Source: Nocardia carnea NBRC 14403
GTDB taxonomy: Bacteria > Actinomycetota > Actinomycetes > Mycobacteriales > Mycobacteriaceae
Assembly: GCF_000308515.1 (NCBI RefSeq)
Contig: NZ_BAFV01000029.1
Span: 1 to 64,000 of the forward strand
DNA length: 64,000 nucleotides
Direction: 5' to 3'
Shown here in pieces: positions 25,291 to 33,806 of this stretch. The notes below the pieces were generated by a model, which ran no database searches, was not told the DNA's origin, and was given only the letters and a program-made list of their open reading frames with translations. Every line of letters starts with the position of its first letter. Within the stretch, counting starts at the first letter, position 1. A program made the translations under genes and the position numbers.

Positions 25291-26439
25291 ATGCGCGAAT
25301 TGGCCGCACAGCTTGCCGGGTGGCATGCCGAGGGGGTCGAGTACGCCCTGGCGACAGTGGTGGATATCCGTGGAAGCGCACCGCTACCGCTCGGGGCGAG
25401 TATGGCGGTGGACGCCGCCGGATCGGTCCGCGGCAGCCTGTCCGGAGGATGTGTCGAGGGCGCCGTCTACGACCTGTGTATCGCGGTGCTGGCCTCGGGA
25501 GTACCTGCCCGGCAGAGCTTCGGTTACAGCGATTCCGACGCGTTCGCCGTGGGCCTCACCTGCGGCGGTGAACTCGAGGTTTACGTCCAGCGGGTCACCG
25601 CGGCCGAGCGGCCGGTGCTGGACGCGGCGTGGCACGCACCCGGTTCCGCGGCGCTGGTCCGCGATCTCGTGACCGGCGAGACGGTAGCCGTCACGCCGGA
25701 TTCGGCGATCGGATCAGCGGGCGACCCGCCGGATTCGACGGTGGACCTCGCCCGCGCCATGGTGCTCCAGGGCTCCTGTGGAATACGGACGATCGGATGC
25801 GGGCCCGCGGCCCGGGAGGTATTCGTCGAATCCTTCGCCGCACCGCCACGGTTGATCGTCTTCGGCGCGAATGTGTTCGCCGGCGCGCTCGCCCGGGTGG
25901 GGCGGCTGCTGGGATATCACATCACCCTCTGCGAGGCCCGGCCGGTTTTCGCCGACCGTGCCGGGTACCCGGACGTCGACGACGTGGTCACCGAATGGCC
26001 GGACCGCTATCTGCGCACCACCGAGGTGGATTCGCGGACCGTGCTGTGCGTGCTCACCCACGACCCGAAGTTCGATATCCCGGTACTGGTCGAAGCGCTC
26101 CGGCTCCCGGTTGCGTATGTGGGCGCGATGGGGTCGCGCCGGGCCGATACCGAACGCCGGGCCCGGCTGCGCGAGGCCGGCGTCACCACGGCCGGACTCG
26201 CCCGGTTGCATTCCCCGATCGGACTCGAATTGGGTGGCCGTACGCCCGAGGAGACGGCAGTCGCCATCGGTGCGGAGATCGTCGCGCACCGGCACGGTGG
26301 TTCGGCGCGGTCGCTGTCGGCCACTACCCGGCCGATTCACGTGTCCGTCGCGGCGGAGTGGTCCGGGGATCAGCGGATCAGGTCCTGGGGAGTGTCGACA
26401 TCATCGGGTGAGCCGGTGTCGTCGCACGGAACGTATTGA
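25291..26439 (+). CDS. XdhC/CoxF-like molybdenum hydroxylase maturation protein
   Basis: XdhC proteins bind and sulfurate the molybdenum cofactor and insert it into xanthine dehydrogenase-type enzymes. The N-terminal domain has SLSGGCVEGAV and VGLTCGGELEVYV. The C-terminal Rossmann domain starts RLIVFGANVFAGALARVG and includes AYVGAMGSRR. ATG 25291 follows GTGAGGAGG. It is divergent from the L-M-S operon. Its last 70 bp overlap, on opposite strands, the end of the MocA-like gene. Confidence 0.88.
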   Translation: MRELAAQLAGWHAEGVEYALATVVDIRGSAPLPLGASMAVDAAGSVRGSLSGGCVEGAVYDLCIAVLASGVPARQSFGYSDSDAFAVGLTCGGELEVYVQRVTAAERPVLDAAWHAPGSAALVRDLVTGETVAVTPDSAIGSAGDPPDSTVDLARAMVLQGSCGIRTIGCGPAAREVFVESFAAPPRLIVFGANVFAGALARVGRLLGYHITLCEARPVFADRAGYPDVDDVVTEWPDRYLRTTEVDSRTVLCVLTHDPKFDIPVLVEALRLPVAYVGAMGSRRADTERRARLREAGVTTAGLARLHSPIGLELGGRTPEETAVAIGAEIVAHRHGGSARSLSATTRPIHVSVAAEWSGDQRIRSWGVSTSSGEPVSSHGTY

Positions 26440-26930
26440 ACCAGTTCCCGATTGGCAGCCAAGAAAGTGCGTGCGCCGATATCGCCGACTGCGGTGGCCG
26501 TGATCGCCGGGAAATATTCGGACCCCAGGAGTACTGGGTGCCCGGTGCGTTCGCCGTAGGTCGCTACAGCGAGGCGTGCACCGCTGTCGAGAAGCCTGCG
26601 CACGGCACCGGACCCCAGCCAGGGCGTATCGACCGGCACCACCACCGCCGCACTTTCGTGGACCGCACGCAACCCAGCCGTCAGCGACGAGCTCATGCCG
26701 GTGGCCCAGTCGTGGTTGTGCACCACCGTGGCACCCTCGACCTGCAACGCCACCGCACCTGATACCACCACCACCCGCGCGCAACCGCCGTCACGTAGCA
26801 ACCCGACTGCGCGGTCCACCAGCCGCTCCCCGGCGAACCGCACCTCCGCCTTCGGCCCGCCGAACCGGCGTCCGGCGCCGGCGGCGAGTACGATCCCCGC
26901 GGCGTCCGCGCGTACGTTGTCGGCATTCAC
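26370..26930 (-). CDS. MocA-like molybdenum cofactor cytidylyltransferase
   Basis: The 186-residue nucleotidyltransferase has the NTP-binding loop VLAAGAGRRFGGPKAE near residue 17 and VVPVDTPWL for metal binding. It ends with DDVDTPQDL, as MobA/MocA proteins do. It probably makes the cytosine-dinucleotide form of the cofactor used by the neighbouring hydroxylase. Its 3' end overlaps that of xdhC by 70 bp. A TetR gene lies 11 bp upstream on the same strand. Confidence 0.85.
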   Translation of the reverse strand: MNADNVRADAAGIVLAAGAGRRFGGPKAEVRFAGERLVDRAVGLLRDGGCARVVVVSGAVALQVEGATVVHNHDWATGMSSSLTAGLRAVHESAAVVVPVDTPWLGSGAVRRLLDSGARLAVATYGERTGHPVLLGSEYFPAITATAVGDIGARTFLAANRELVQYVPCDDTGSPDDVDTPQDLIR

Positions 26931-26941
26931 GACTGCCCGGC

Positions 26942-27547
26942 CTATTCCTGCGGCAGATCGATACCCAGCAGCGCGGCCTGCACCTGGTGCAGCCGGTCGA
27001 CGTCGCCGCGCAGACCGGTCACGTTGTCGTGGTACAGGAATGCCTCGCCCAGCCGCACCAGGGAGTAGGCGAGCAGGGGGCGTTCCAGCTGCGGTGCGTA
27101 TCCGTCCTGTTCCTCGGCGCGGGTGATGAGTTTTTCCACCGCGGTCAGGACGCGCGGCTGGACCGGGCCGTCGCTGGAGGTCAGGATGCGGAGCCCGGCC
27201 AGGGGTTCGTTCTCGAAATAACGCCGGAACGGTTCGTTACCGGCCATCCAGCGGTTGACCCGGTCGAGCACCGTCAGGATGCGGCGGGCGGCCGTATCCT
27301 TGCGCCGGGCGTCCGCACGTTCGATGAGTGATTCGAACTCCCCGGACAGGACCGCGCCCAGGACACCGTCGCGGGAGCCGAACCAGCGGTAGATCGAGGC
27401 GCGGCTCAATTTGAGCTGGGCGGCGATCGCCTGGACATCGACGCGTTCGCCCGCCAGGAAGGCCTGCCGGGCGAGGGCGACGACTTCTTCGCGGGTGGCC
27501 GAGGCGGGGCGGCCGGGCGGTCGGGAGGTGCGGCTGGCTGTGGTCAC
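26942..27547 (-). CDS. TetR-family regulator (QsdR-like)
   Basis: The protein has a TetR helix-turn-helix (VDVQAIAAQLKLSRASIYRW followed by FGSRDGVLGAVL) and a C-terminal domain like that of QsdR regulators. GTG 27547 (201 aa, VTTASRTSRPPGRPAS) gives a natural start; ATG 27565 would begin inside the palindrome 27557-27580. It reads into the MocA-like gene 11 bp away, so it may be part of the molybdenum hydroxylase regulon, perhaps as its repressor. That target is inferred from position. Confidence 0.8.
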   Translation of the reverse strand: MTTASRTSRPPGRPASATREEVVALARQAFLAGERVDVQAIAAQLKLSRASIYRWFGSRDGVLGAVLSGEFESLIERADARRKDTAARRILTVLDRVNRWMAGNEPFRRYFENEPLAGLRILTSSDGPVQPRVLTAVEKLITRAEEQDGYAPQLERPLLAYSLVRLGEAFLYHDNVTGLRGDVDRLHQVQAALLGIDLPQE

Positions 27548-27556
27548 CCCAATTAC

Positions 27557-27580
27557 GATACACATAATGTCTCGTGTATC
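27557..27580. promoter_or_regulatory. Inverted repeat GATACAC-N10-GTGTATC before a TetR gene
   Basis: Perfect 7-bp arms with a 10-bp spacer lie directly upstream of GTG 27547. This is the typical place for an autoregulatory TetR operator. Confidence 0.65.
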
Positions 27581-27622
27581 TAAAGGGGGATTCCGGCGGG
27601 CACCGGGCTCCGAGTGTAGGCC

Positions 27623-28423
27623 TCAGGCCACCGGCAGGGTCAGCGGGGATCGGGCGGACCAGCGGCCGCCCCGGCGGTCGACGAGGACGGGATGGTCGAA
27701 TGCGGCGGAAATATTTGCCGTGGTGATGGTTTCGTCCGCCACCCCCGCGGCGACCGTACGCCCCGCGGCGATCAGCAACGCATGAGAGGTGCTCGTCGGA
27801 AGTTCCTCCAGATGGTGGGTCACCAGGACGGACGCGAGGCCGGGCAATGTCCGGTCCAGGGTGTCGACGGTATGCAGCAGTTGTTCGCGCGCTGCCACAT
27901 CGAGGCCGGTCGTCGGCTCGTCGAGCAGTAGCAGTCGTGGTGCGGTGATCAGCGCGCGGGCGATCAGGGTACGGCCCCGCTCGCCCTGGGAGAGTGTGGG
28001 CCAGGTCCGTTCGGCCTTGGCGGCCATGCCGACCGCCTCGAGCGCATCGGTCGCAGCATCGATATCGGCCCGGCCCGCTGTCCAGCGCATCGGGATGTCG
28101 ACCGTGCCGGTGAGTCCGGTGAGCACGACCTCCCGCACTGTCAGCGGCGACCGCAGCGGGTGGCGCGGATTCACATGCCCGATGGAGCGTCGCAGTTTCT
28201 GCAGTTCCACCCGTCCGAGTTGCTCCCCGAGGATGCGCACCGTGCCGCCGGTGGGATGGGTGAGCGCGCCACAGAAACCGAGCAGGGTGCTCTTACCCGC
28301 CCCGTTCGGGCCGAGCAGGGCCCAGTGTTCACCCGCGCGGACGGTCAGCGAAATACCGTCGATGATCGGATTACCGTCGCGCCGGAAGGTGACGTCGGTC
28401 AGCTCCAGAACGGTTGTGCGCAC
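27623..28423 (-). CDS. ABC transporter ATP-binding protein (no permease nearby)
   Basis: The 266-residue ATPase has Walker A GPNGAGKST, signature LSQGERGR, Walker B LLLLDEPT and an H-loop VTHH. GTG 28423 is preferred because GAAGGAAG lies just upstream; the open frame continues to 28465. The form resembles the soluble YlmA/ModF-type ATPases. No membrane or binding-protein gene is adjacent, so the cargo is unknown and a non-transport role is possible. Confidence 0.85.
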   Translation of the reverse strand: MRTTVLELTDVTFRRDGNPIIDGISLTVRAGEHWALLGPNGAGKSTLLGFCGALTHPTGGTVRILGEQLGRVELQKLRRSIGHVNPRHPLRSPLTVREVVLTGLTGTVDIPMRWTAGRADIDAATDALEAVGMAAKAERTWPTLSQGERGRTLIARALITAPRLLLLDEPTTGLDVAAREQLLHTVDTLDRTLPGLASVLVTHHLEELPTSTSHALLIAAGRTVAAGVADETITTANISAAFDHPVLVDRRGGRWSARSPLTLPVA

Positions 28424-28621
28424 TGTTCTTCCTTCGGGTCCGGGGAGGGGCTCTGGGTGAGGCATGGCCGGTGGCTCCGGGGCGCCTCGCTCATGCTGTG
28501 CGGCCGGGTGCGGAACGGGGTGGAGCCTCCGCTGCCAGGCGTGGCCGCCCGGCGTTGCTCGACGCCGGAGCCGGCGGGTTCGACCGATCGGCGATCACCA
28601 CGATGGCGGCCGGGGGCGCGC

Positions 28622-29293
28622 TTACGCAAAGGCTTCCTTGATGGTGTGGAGATGCGCGCGGCTGTATGTGGCTGCTGCCTTGGGGTCGCGGGCGGCGATC
28701 GCCTCGGCCAGCCGTTCGTGTGCGGCGTGATCCTCGTCCGGGGCGGGCATCGGGCGCAGTTGCAGCATATCGATCATCGCGGCGCGGGAACGGGGGAGAA
28801 AGGTATCGAAGAGCTGGGTCAGGATGTCGTTGTGGGCGGCGACGATCACGGCGCGGTGGAACGCCGTATCGGCATCGACGAGGTCGGTGATCGTCCGGCT
28901 CTGGGTGGCCCGGACCGACAGTGTCCGCCGGATGGCCCGTAGATCGGCCGGAGTGCGCCGCTCGGCGGCCAATGCGGCGGCCTCGGCCTCGATGGCGATC
29001 CGGGCTTCGAGAACCGCGGCGATGGTGGCCCGGCGCAGCACGGTATCCCAGTCCTCGGGGATATCCAGTGCCGTCACGAAGACGCCCGCGCCCTGCCGGC
29101 TGGCGAGGACGCCCTTGCCGGCGAGGGCACGTACGGCCTCGCGCAGTGTCGAACGGCCCACGCCGAGCTGAGCGGCGAGCGTCGTCTCGCCGGGAAGTTT
29201 GTGTCCGAGCGGCCATTCGCCGGCGCGGATACGCGCGAGCAGTAGATCGGCTGCTTGCTCGGCCAAGGGGTGGCGTCGCACCTGGGTAACCAT
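28622..29293 (-). CDS. GntR-family regulator, FadR/FCD subfamily
   Basis: The 223-residue regulator has a winged helix-turn-helix with GETTLAAQLGVGRSTLREAV near residue 36. It is followed by an FCD domain whose metal ligands are likely in DADTAFHRAV and in the later histidines (HERL, HLHTI). FCD regulators usually respond to small organic acids. It is divergent from leuA, 175 bp apart. Whether it controls leuA is open, as leuA has its own attenuator. Confidence 0.87.
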   Translation of the reverse strand: MVTQVRRHPLAEQAADLLLARIRAGEWPLGHKLPGETTLAAQLGVGRSTLREAVRALAGKGVLASRQGAGVFVTALDIPEDWDTVLRRATIAAVLEARIAIEAEAAALAAERRTPADLRAIRRTLSVRATQSRTITDLVDADTAFHRAVIVAAHNDILTQLFDTFLPRSRAAMIDMLQLRPMPAPDEDHAAHERLAEAIAARDPKAAATYSRAHLHTIKEAFA

Positions 29294-29337
29294 CCGAACC
29301 TCGCTACTTGTCTGAGGAGTTGTGTACAGTCTGCCAT

Positions 29338-29379
29338 ATGTCGCAGCAGCTTCTCCTCGGCCGCCACGGCGGGGCCTGA
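29338..29379 (+). CDS. leuL: leuA leader peptide, 13 residues with three tandem Leu codons
   Basis: ATG 29338 opens MSQQLLLGRHGGA and then TGA. The three leucines are CTT CTC CTC in a row. A terminator-like hairpin begins inside its last codons and leuA starts 90 bp after the stop. This is the layout of leucine attenuators known in enterobacteria and corynebacteria. There is no Shine-Dalgarno site close by; a -10-like TACAGT at 29325-29330 would place the transcript start at or near the ATG, so it may be leaderless. Confidence 0.75.
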   Translation: MSQQLLLGRHGGA

Positions 29380-29401
29380 ACGATCGGCCACCCCGCCGTG
29401 G
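29364..29401 (+). terminator. leu attenuator hairpin
   Basis: CCACGGCGGGG (29364-29374) pairs perfectly with CCCCGCCGTGG (29391-29401), and TCTTGT follows. A competing pair, GATCGGCC (29382-29389) with GGCCGATC (29414-29421), overlaps the loop. A ribosome stalled at the Leu codons (29350-29358) would affect folding of the first arm, allowing read-through when leucine is scarce. Confidence 0.7.
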
Positions 29402-29468
29402 GGTCTTGTCGTCGGCCGATCACCGTTTCCGTGCGGCCGAACGAACAGAAAGGGTCGGGGAGATCCCC

Positions 29469-31232
29469 ATGACCACGCAGACATACCCCGCCATCGATAC
29501 CCCCGCCGGTGCGATCCCCGAGACCGCGCCGGACTGGTTCCGGCAGCGTCGCTCACAGATGCCGTCGCACCGGTACCGCGATATCCACGATCGTGTGCAG
29601 ATTCCGGAACAGGAGCGGCACTGGCCGAGTGCCCGCATCCGGCAGGCTCCGCTGTGGGTGCCGGTGGATCTGCGCGACGGTAACCAGGCCTTGGCCGAAC
29701 CGATGGATCCCGACCGCAAACGCCGGTTCTTCACGCTCCTGGTCGCCATGGGGTACAAGGAGATCGAGGTCGGCTATCCGTCTGCCTCGCAGGACGATTT
29801 CGATTTCGTGCGGCTACTGGCCGATACCGGTATCGCGCCGCCGGACGTCACCGTGGTGGTGTTCACCCCGGCCCGGCGGGATCTGATCGCACGCACGGTC
29901 GAATCGGTACGCGGGCTGGCCAACGAGGTCGTGATCCACCTGTACACCGCGACCGCCCCGGTGTGGCGGGATACCGTGCTGGGAAAGGATTCTCGCGAGG
30001 TGCGCGAACTGATTCTGGTCGGCGCCCGCGATGTTCTCGAACTCGCCGGTGACCTGCCACGGGTGCGCTTCCAGTTCTCCCCGGAGGTGTTCAACCAGAC
30101 CGAACCCGGCTATGTCCTGGATATTTGTGACAGCGTCACCGACCTGTGGCAGGCGAACCCTCAGCGCCCGGTCACGCTGAATCTGCCGGCCACGGTGGAG
30201 ATCGCGACCCCCAACGTGTACGCCGACCAGATCGAATACATGCACCGCAACCTGGCCCGCCGCGACAGCGTGGTCCTGTCGGTGCATCCGCACAACGACC
30301 GCGGCACCGGGGTGGCCTGCGCCGAACTCGCGGTCCTGGCGGGTGCGCAACGGGTGGAGGGCTGCGTATTCGGCAACGGCGAACGCACCGGCAACGTCGA
30401 TATCGCCACCCTCGCCCTGAATCTGCATGCCCAGGGGGTGGACCCGATGATCGATTTCTCCGATATCGACGAGATCCGGCGCACCGTCGAATACTGCACC
30501 CGCCTGCCGGTCCACCCGCGGCACCCCTATGTCGGTGATTTGGTGCATACGGCCTTCTCCGGTACCCACCAGGACGCCATCAAGAAGGGCTTCGCCGAGC
30601 ATCGGGAACGCGCCGCGCGCACGGCCCGCCCCGAACGCGAGATCGAATGGCGGGTGCCTTACCTGCCGATCGACCCGGCCGATATCGGGCGTGGTTACGA
30701 CGCTGTGGTCCGGGTGAATTCGCAGTCCGGAAAGGGGGGAATCGCCTATCTGCTCGAGGCCGAACACGGTCTGGACCTGCCCCGGCGGTTGCAGATCGAT
30801 TTCGCCCGGCAGGTGCAGCGCCACACCGACGGTTCCGGGGCGGAAATCAGTGCGGCCGAACTGCGTGCGCTGTTCGACGCGACCTATCTGGATACGCCCG
30901 AACCACCGGAGGTGCAGTTGAAGGATCTGCGCGTGACCGGTCCGGCGGAGTCTGCGGTGCTCACCGTGGGGCTCGTGGTCGACGGCCGGCCACACCGGAG
31001 CACCCATGAGGAGAAAGACCAGGTATCCGCCGTGGTGTCGGCACTCGGGCAGGCGGGCCGGCCGATCGAGGTGCTGAGCCTGTCCGGGCATCCCGTCGCC
31101 GGGCATACGATCGCCTATCTGGAGTATCGGCGGGCAGGCCGGATCGGATGGTCCTGTGCTCGAGCCGATTCCGCGTCAGCGGCCGCTGTGGCGGCGGTGG
31201 TCCGGGCAGCCGGGACGACCGAGCGCAGCTGA
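29469..31232 (+). CDS. leuA: 2-Isopropylmalate synthase
   Basis: LeuA joins acetyl-CoA and 2-oxoisovalerate in the first committed step of leucine synthesis. The 587-residue protein is the long actinobacterial type. Catalytic motifs DLRDGNQAL, SVHPHNDRGTG and GNGERTGN are present. The C-terminal regulatory domain (from about residue 440, with VNSQSGKGGIAYLL) gives leucine feedback. ATG 29469 has GGGGAG upstream. Control is likely by the leader peptide and attenuator. It is not next to other leu genes. Confidence 0.95.
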   Translation: MTTQTYPAIDTPAGAIPETAPDWFRQRRSQMPSHRYRDIHDRVQIPEQERHWPSARIRQAPLWVPVDLRDGNQALAEPMDPDRKRRFFTLLVAMGYKEIEVGYPSASQDDFDFVRLLADTGIAPPDVTVVVFTPARRDLIARTVESVRGLANEVVIHLYTATAPVWRDTVLGKDSREVRELILVGARDVLELAGDLPRVRFQFSPEVFNQTEPGYVLDICDSVTDLWQANPQRPVTLNLPATVEIATPNVYADQIEYMHRNLARRDSVVLSVHPHNDRGTGVACAELAVLAGAQRVEGCVFGNGERTGNVDIATLALNLHAQGVDPMIDFSDIDEIRRTVEYCTRLPVHPRHPYVGDLVHTAFSGTHQDAIKKGFAEHRERAARTARPEREIEWRVPYLPIDPADIGRGYDAVVRVNSQSGKGGIAYLLEAEHGLDLPRRLQIDFARQVQRHTDGSGAEISAAELRALFDATYLDTPEPPEVQLKDLRVTGPAESAVLTVGLVVDGRPHRSTHEEKDQVSAVVSALGQAGRPIEVLSLSGHPVAGHTIAYLEYRRAGRIGWSCARADSASAAAVAAVVRAAGTTERS

Positions 31233-31290
31233 GCCGGCTGTGCGGTCCTTCGTGGTGGCGACCGGACGCACTGAGCCGGGGCGCCGGCGC

Positions 31291-31809
31291 TCATTCTCCG
31301 GTACGGCCGTCGATCTGCTCGCGCAGTAGATCCGCGTGACCGTTGTGCCGGGCGTATTCCTCGATGAGATGCAGATACACCCAGCGGAGGCTGTACTCGG
31401 TGCCGGCGGGATGGCGGCAGCGGTGGTCGAGCGGGAGTTCGGCCACCGCTGCGTCCGCCAGCTCTGTCTCCCGCCGGTACACGGTGAAATCGGCGGCGGG
31501 ATCGGCGGTGCCGATATTGTCGAAGTCGCCGTTCGGGTCCGTTTCGGTGCAGTAGAGGTACTCGAGCCGCTGTCCGGCCGCGGTGATCCGCAACCAGCCG
31601 CGCTCCACCTCGGACATATGGCGTACCAAACCGTGCAACGACAGCGCCGAAGGCGGTACCGCGCACTGTTTCAGCTGCGCGGTACCGAGGCCGGAGCATT
31701 TGGCGAGCAGGGTCTGCCGGTGGAAGTCCAGCCAGGATTGCAGCATCGGTCGTTCCGGGCCGGTGGGTTCGGTCTCGATCCGGTCGATATGGGGTGCGAT
31801 CCAGGTCAT
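31291..31809 (-). CDS. DinB / DUF664 family protein
   Basis: The 172-residue four-helix protein belongs to the DinB/YfiT-like group. Metal ligands are likely the histidines in LHGLVRHM near residue 60 and EEYARHNGHAD near residue 155, a typical triad. Some family members are mycothiol- or bacillithiol-dependent transferases; others have no known activity. It lies 46 bp downstream of the acyl-CoA dehydrogenase on the same strand. Confidence 0.85.
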   Translation of the reverse strand: MTWIAPHIDRIETEPTGPERPMLQSWLDFHRQTLLAKCSGLGTAQLKQCAVPPSALSLHGLVRHMSEVERGWLRITAAGQRLEYLYCTETDPNGDFDNIGTADPAADFTVYRRETELADAAVAELPLDHRCRHPAGTEYSLRWVYLHLIEEYARHNGHADLLREQIDGRTGE

Positions 31810-31855
31810 CCCACCGAACCTATCGGCACCCGGAGGCGCCTGTCGCCCGGTTTTC

Positions 31856-33652
31856 TCAGAACCAGCTCTCGGCCATATCGACAGTGGTGGTGTCCAGATC
31901 GGCCAGCAGATCCAGCTGAGGTCCGGTGCGGGGGAGTTCGTGGCGGAAGAAATAGCGGGCCGCGTGCCGTTTGCCGTCGTAGAAATCGCCGGTGCGGCCG
32001 TGGGTCGCGAGCATCTGGTCCAGCCAGATCCACGCCACCACGTGGTGGCCGAAGGCTTCCAGATAGACCGAGCTGTTGGCCAGGGCGGCCTCGATATCCC
32101 CGGTGGCGAACAGACTGCCGGTGACCGCGATCAGGCGGGTCCAGGATTTCTCCAGCCGGCCGGCGAGTTCGGCGGGCTCACCGCCGAGTTCCTGTGCGGC
32201 CGCCAGGGTGGCCCGGATGCGGCCGTCGAGTTCCCGCAGGCTCGCCCCGCCCTGCTGGGTGACCTTGCGGCCCAGCAGGTCCAGGCCCTGGATGCCGTGT
32301 GTGCCCTCGTGGATGGGGTTGAGGCGGTTATCGCGGTAGTGCTGTTCGACGTTGTATTCGCGGGTGTAGCCGTACCCGCCGAGAACCTGGATGGCGAGAT
32401 CGTTGGCGGTCAGGCACCACTGCGAGGGCCAGCTCTTGGCGATCGGGGTGAGGATATCCAGCAGCAGCGTGCGGGCGCGGCGTTCCTCGTCGGATTCGGC
32501 CGTGTGCTGTTCGTCGATCAGCCGGGCGCAGTACAGCACCAGGGCCAGCCCGCCCTCGGCGTAACTCTTCTGCGCCAGCAGCATCCGTTTCACATCGGCG
32601 TGTTCGATGATCGGGCGCTGTGGGGCGGCCGGATCGGCGGCACCCTTGGTACGGCCCTGGGGGCGGGCCCGGGCGTACTCGAGGGATTCGAGGTAGCCGG
32701 TGTAGCCGAGAGCGGCCGCGACAAGACCGACCCCACTGCGCGCCTCGTTCATCATGTGGAACATATATTTCAGGCCCTGGTGCGGTTCGCCGACCAGATA
32801 GCCGATCGCACCCGCCCCGCCCTGCGGTGTCCAGCGGCCCTCGCCGAAGTTGAGGACCGTGTTGACGGTGCCACGGAATCCCATTTTGTGGTTCAGCCCG
32901 GCCAGTGCCACATCGTTGCGCTCGCCGAGCGAGCCGTCCTCGTGCACCAGGAACCGCGGTACCACGAACAGTGAGATTCCCTTGGTGCCCGCCGGGCCGC
33001 CGGGGATCTTCGCCAGCACCAGGTGCACGATATTGTCGCCGAGTTCGTGATCGCCGCCCGAGATCCACATCTTGGTGCCGAACAACCGGTAAACGCCGTC
33101 GTCACGAGGCTCGGCACGAGTGACGATATCGGCGAGCGAGGATCCGGCCTGCGGTTCCGACAAGCACATCGTGCCGAAGAACCGGCCGTCGATCATCGGT
33201 AGTACGAACCGCCGTACCAGGCCTGGGTCGGCGTGGGCGGCGAGCAGGTTGGCGTTGCCGATGGTGAGCAGGGGATAGGCGCTGGTACCCGGGTTGGCGG
33301 CGTGGAACCAGGCGAAACCTGCCTGCGCGACCGCGGCGGGAAGCTGCGCACCACCGAGTTCGGCGTCCATGGTCGCGCCGACCATCCCGGCCTCGGCGAA
33401 CGCGGCCAGCGCCTGCTCGACCTCGGGGATGAGGGTGACCTTGTCACCGTCGAAGGTGGGTTCGCGGGTGTCGTTCAGCTTGTTGTGGGTGGCGAAATAT
33501 TTCGTGGCCAGCTGCTCGCTCAGGTCGAGGACGGCATCGAAGGTCTCCCGCGAATGCTCGGCATACCGGGCCCGCCGGGTGAGGCTCTCGACATCGAGCC
33601 ATTCGTAGAGCAGGAACTCCAGGTCACGCCGGGACAGCAGAGTAGACCGCAT
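31856..33652 (-). CDS. FadE-type acyl-CoA dehydrogenase (about 600 residues)
   Basis: This is a long acyl-CoA dehydrogenase like mycobacterial FadE5. It should introduce the first double bond in fatty-acyl-CoA, passing electrons through FAD. The FAD/substrate segment MCLSEPQAGSSLADI, KMWISGGDHEL and the catalytic glutamate region NPIHEGTHGIQGLDLLG are seen. The extra C-terminal helical domain accounts for the length of 598 residues. ATG 33652 follows AAAGG; GTG 33658 is the alternative. No partner beta-oxidation genes adjoin it. Confidence 0.9.
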   Translation of the reverse strand: MRSTLLSRRDLEFLLYEWLDVESLTRRARYAEHSRETFDAVLDLSEQLATKYFATHNKLNDTREPTFDGDKVTLIPEVEQALAAFAEAGMVGATMDAELGGAQLPAAVAQAGFAWFHAANPGTSAYPLLTIGNANLLAAHADPGLVRRFVLPMIDGRFFGTMCLSEPQAGSSLADIVTRAEPRDDGVYRLFGTKMWISGGDHELGDNIVHLVLAKIPGGPAGTKGISLFVVPRFLVHEDGSLGERNDVALAGLNHKMGFRGTVNTVLNFGEGRWTPQGGAGAIGYLVGEPHQGLKYMFHMMNEARSGVGLVAAALGYTGYLESLEYARARPQGRTKGAADPAAPQRPIIEHADVKRMLLAQKSYAEGGLALVLYCARLIDEQHTAESDEERRARTLLLDILTPIAKSWPSQWCLTANDLAIQVLGGYGYTREYNVEQHYRDNRLNPIHEGTHGIQGLDLLGRKVTQQGGASLRELDGRIRATLAAAQELGGEPAELAGRLEKSWTRLIAVTGSLFATGDIEAALANSSVYLEAFGHHVVAWIWLDQMLATHGRTGDFYDGKRHAARYFFRHELPRTGPQLDLLADLDTTTVDMAESWF

Positions 33653-33806
33653 AACCACCCTTTCGGTACAAGTTGCGGCCAGAGTATCAAATATGGCCGG
33701 AGGTCGTGGTTCCGAACCGGGCCGTACGCTCGCCCGAATCCAGTATCACCGTCACCCCGCGACCGGCGTGGTGCCGTGGGTTTCTGTGCTGGGCCGGCTG
33801 TGTCTC

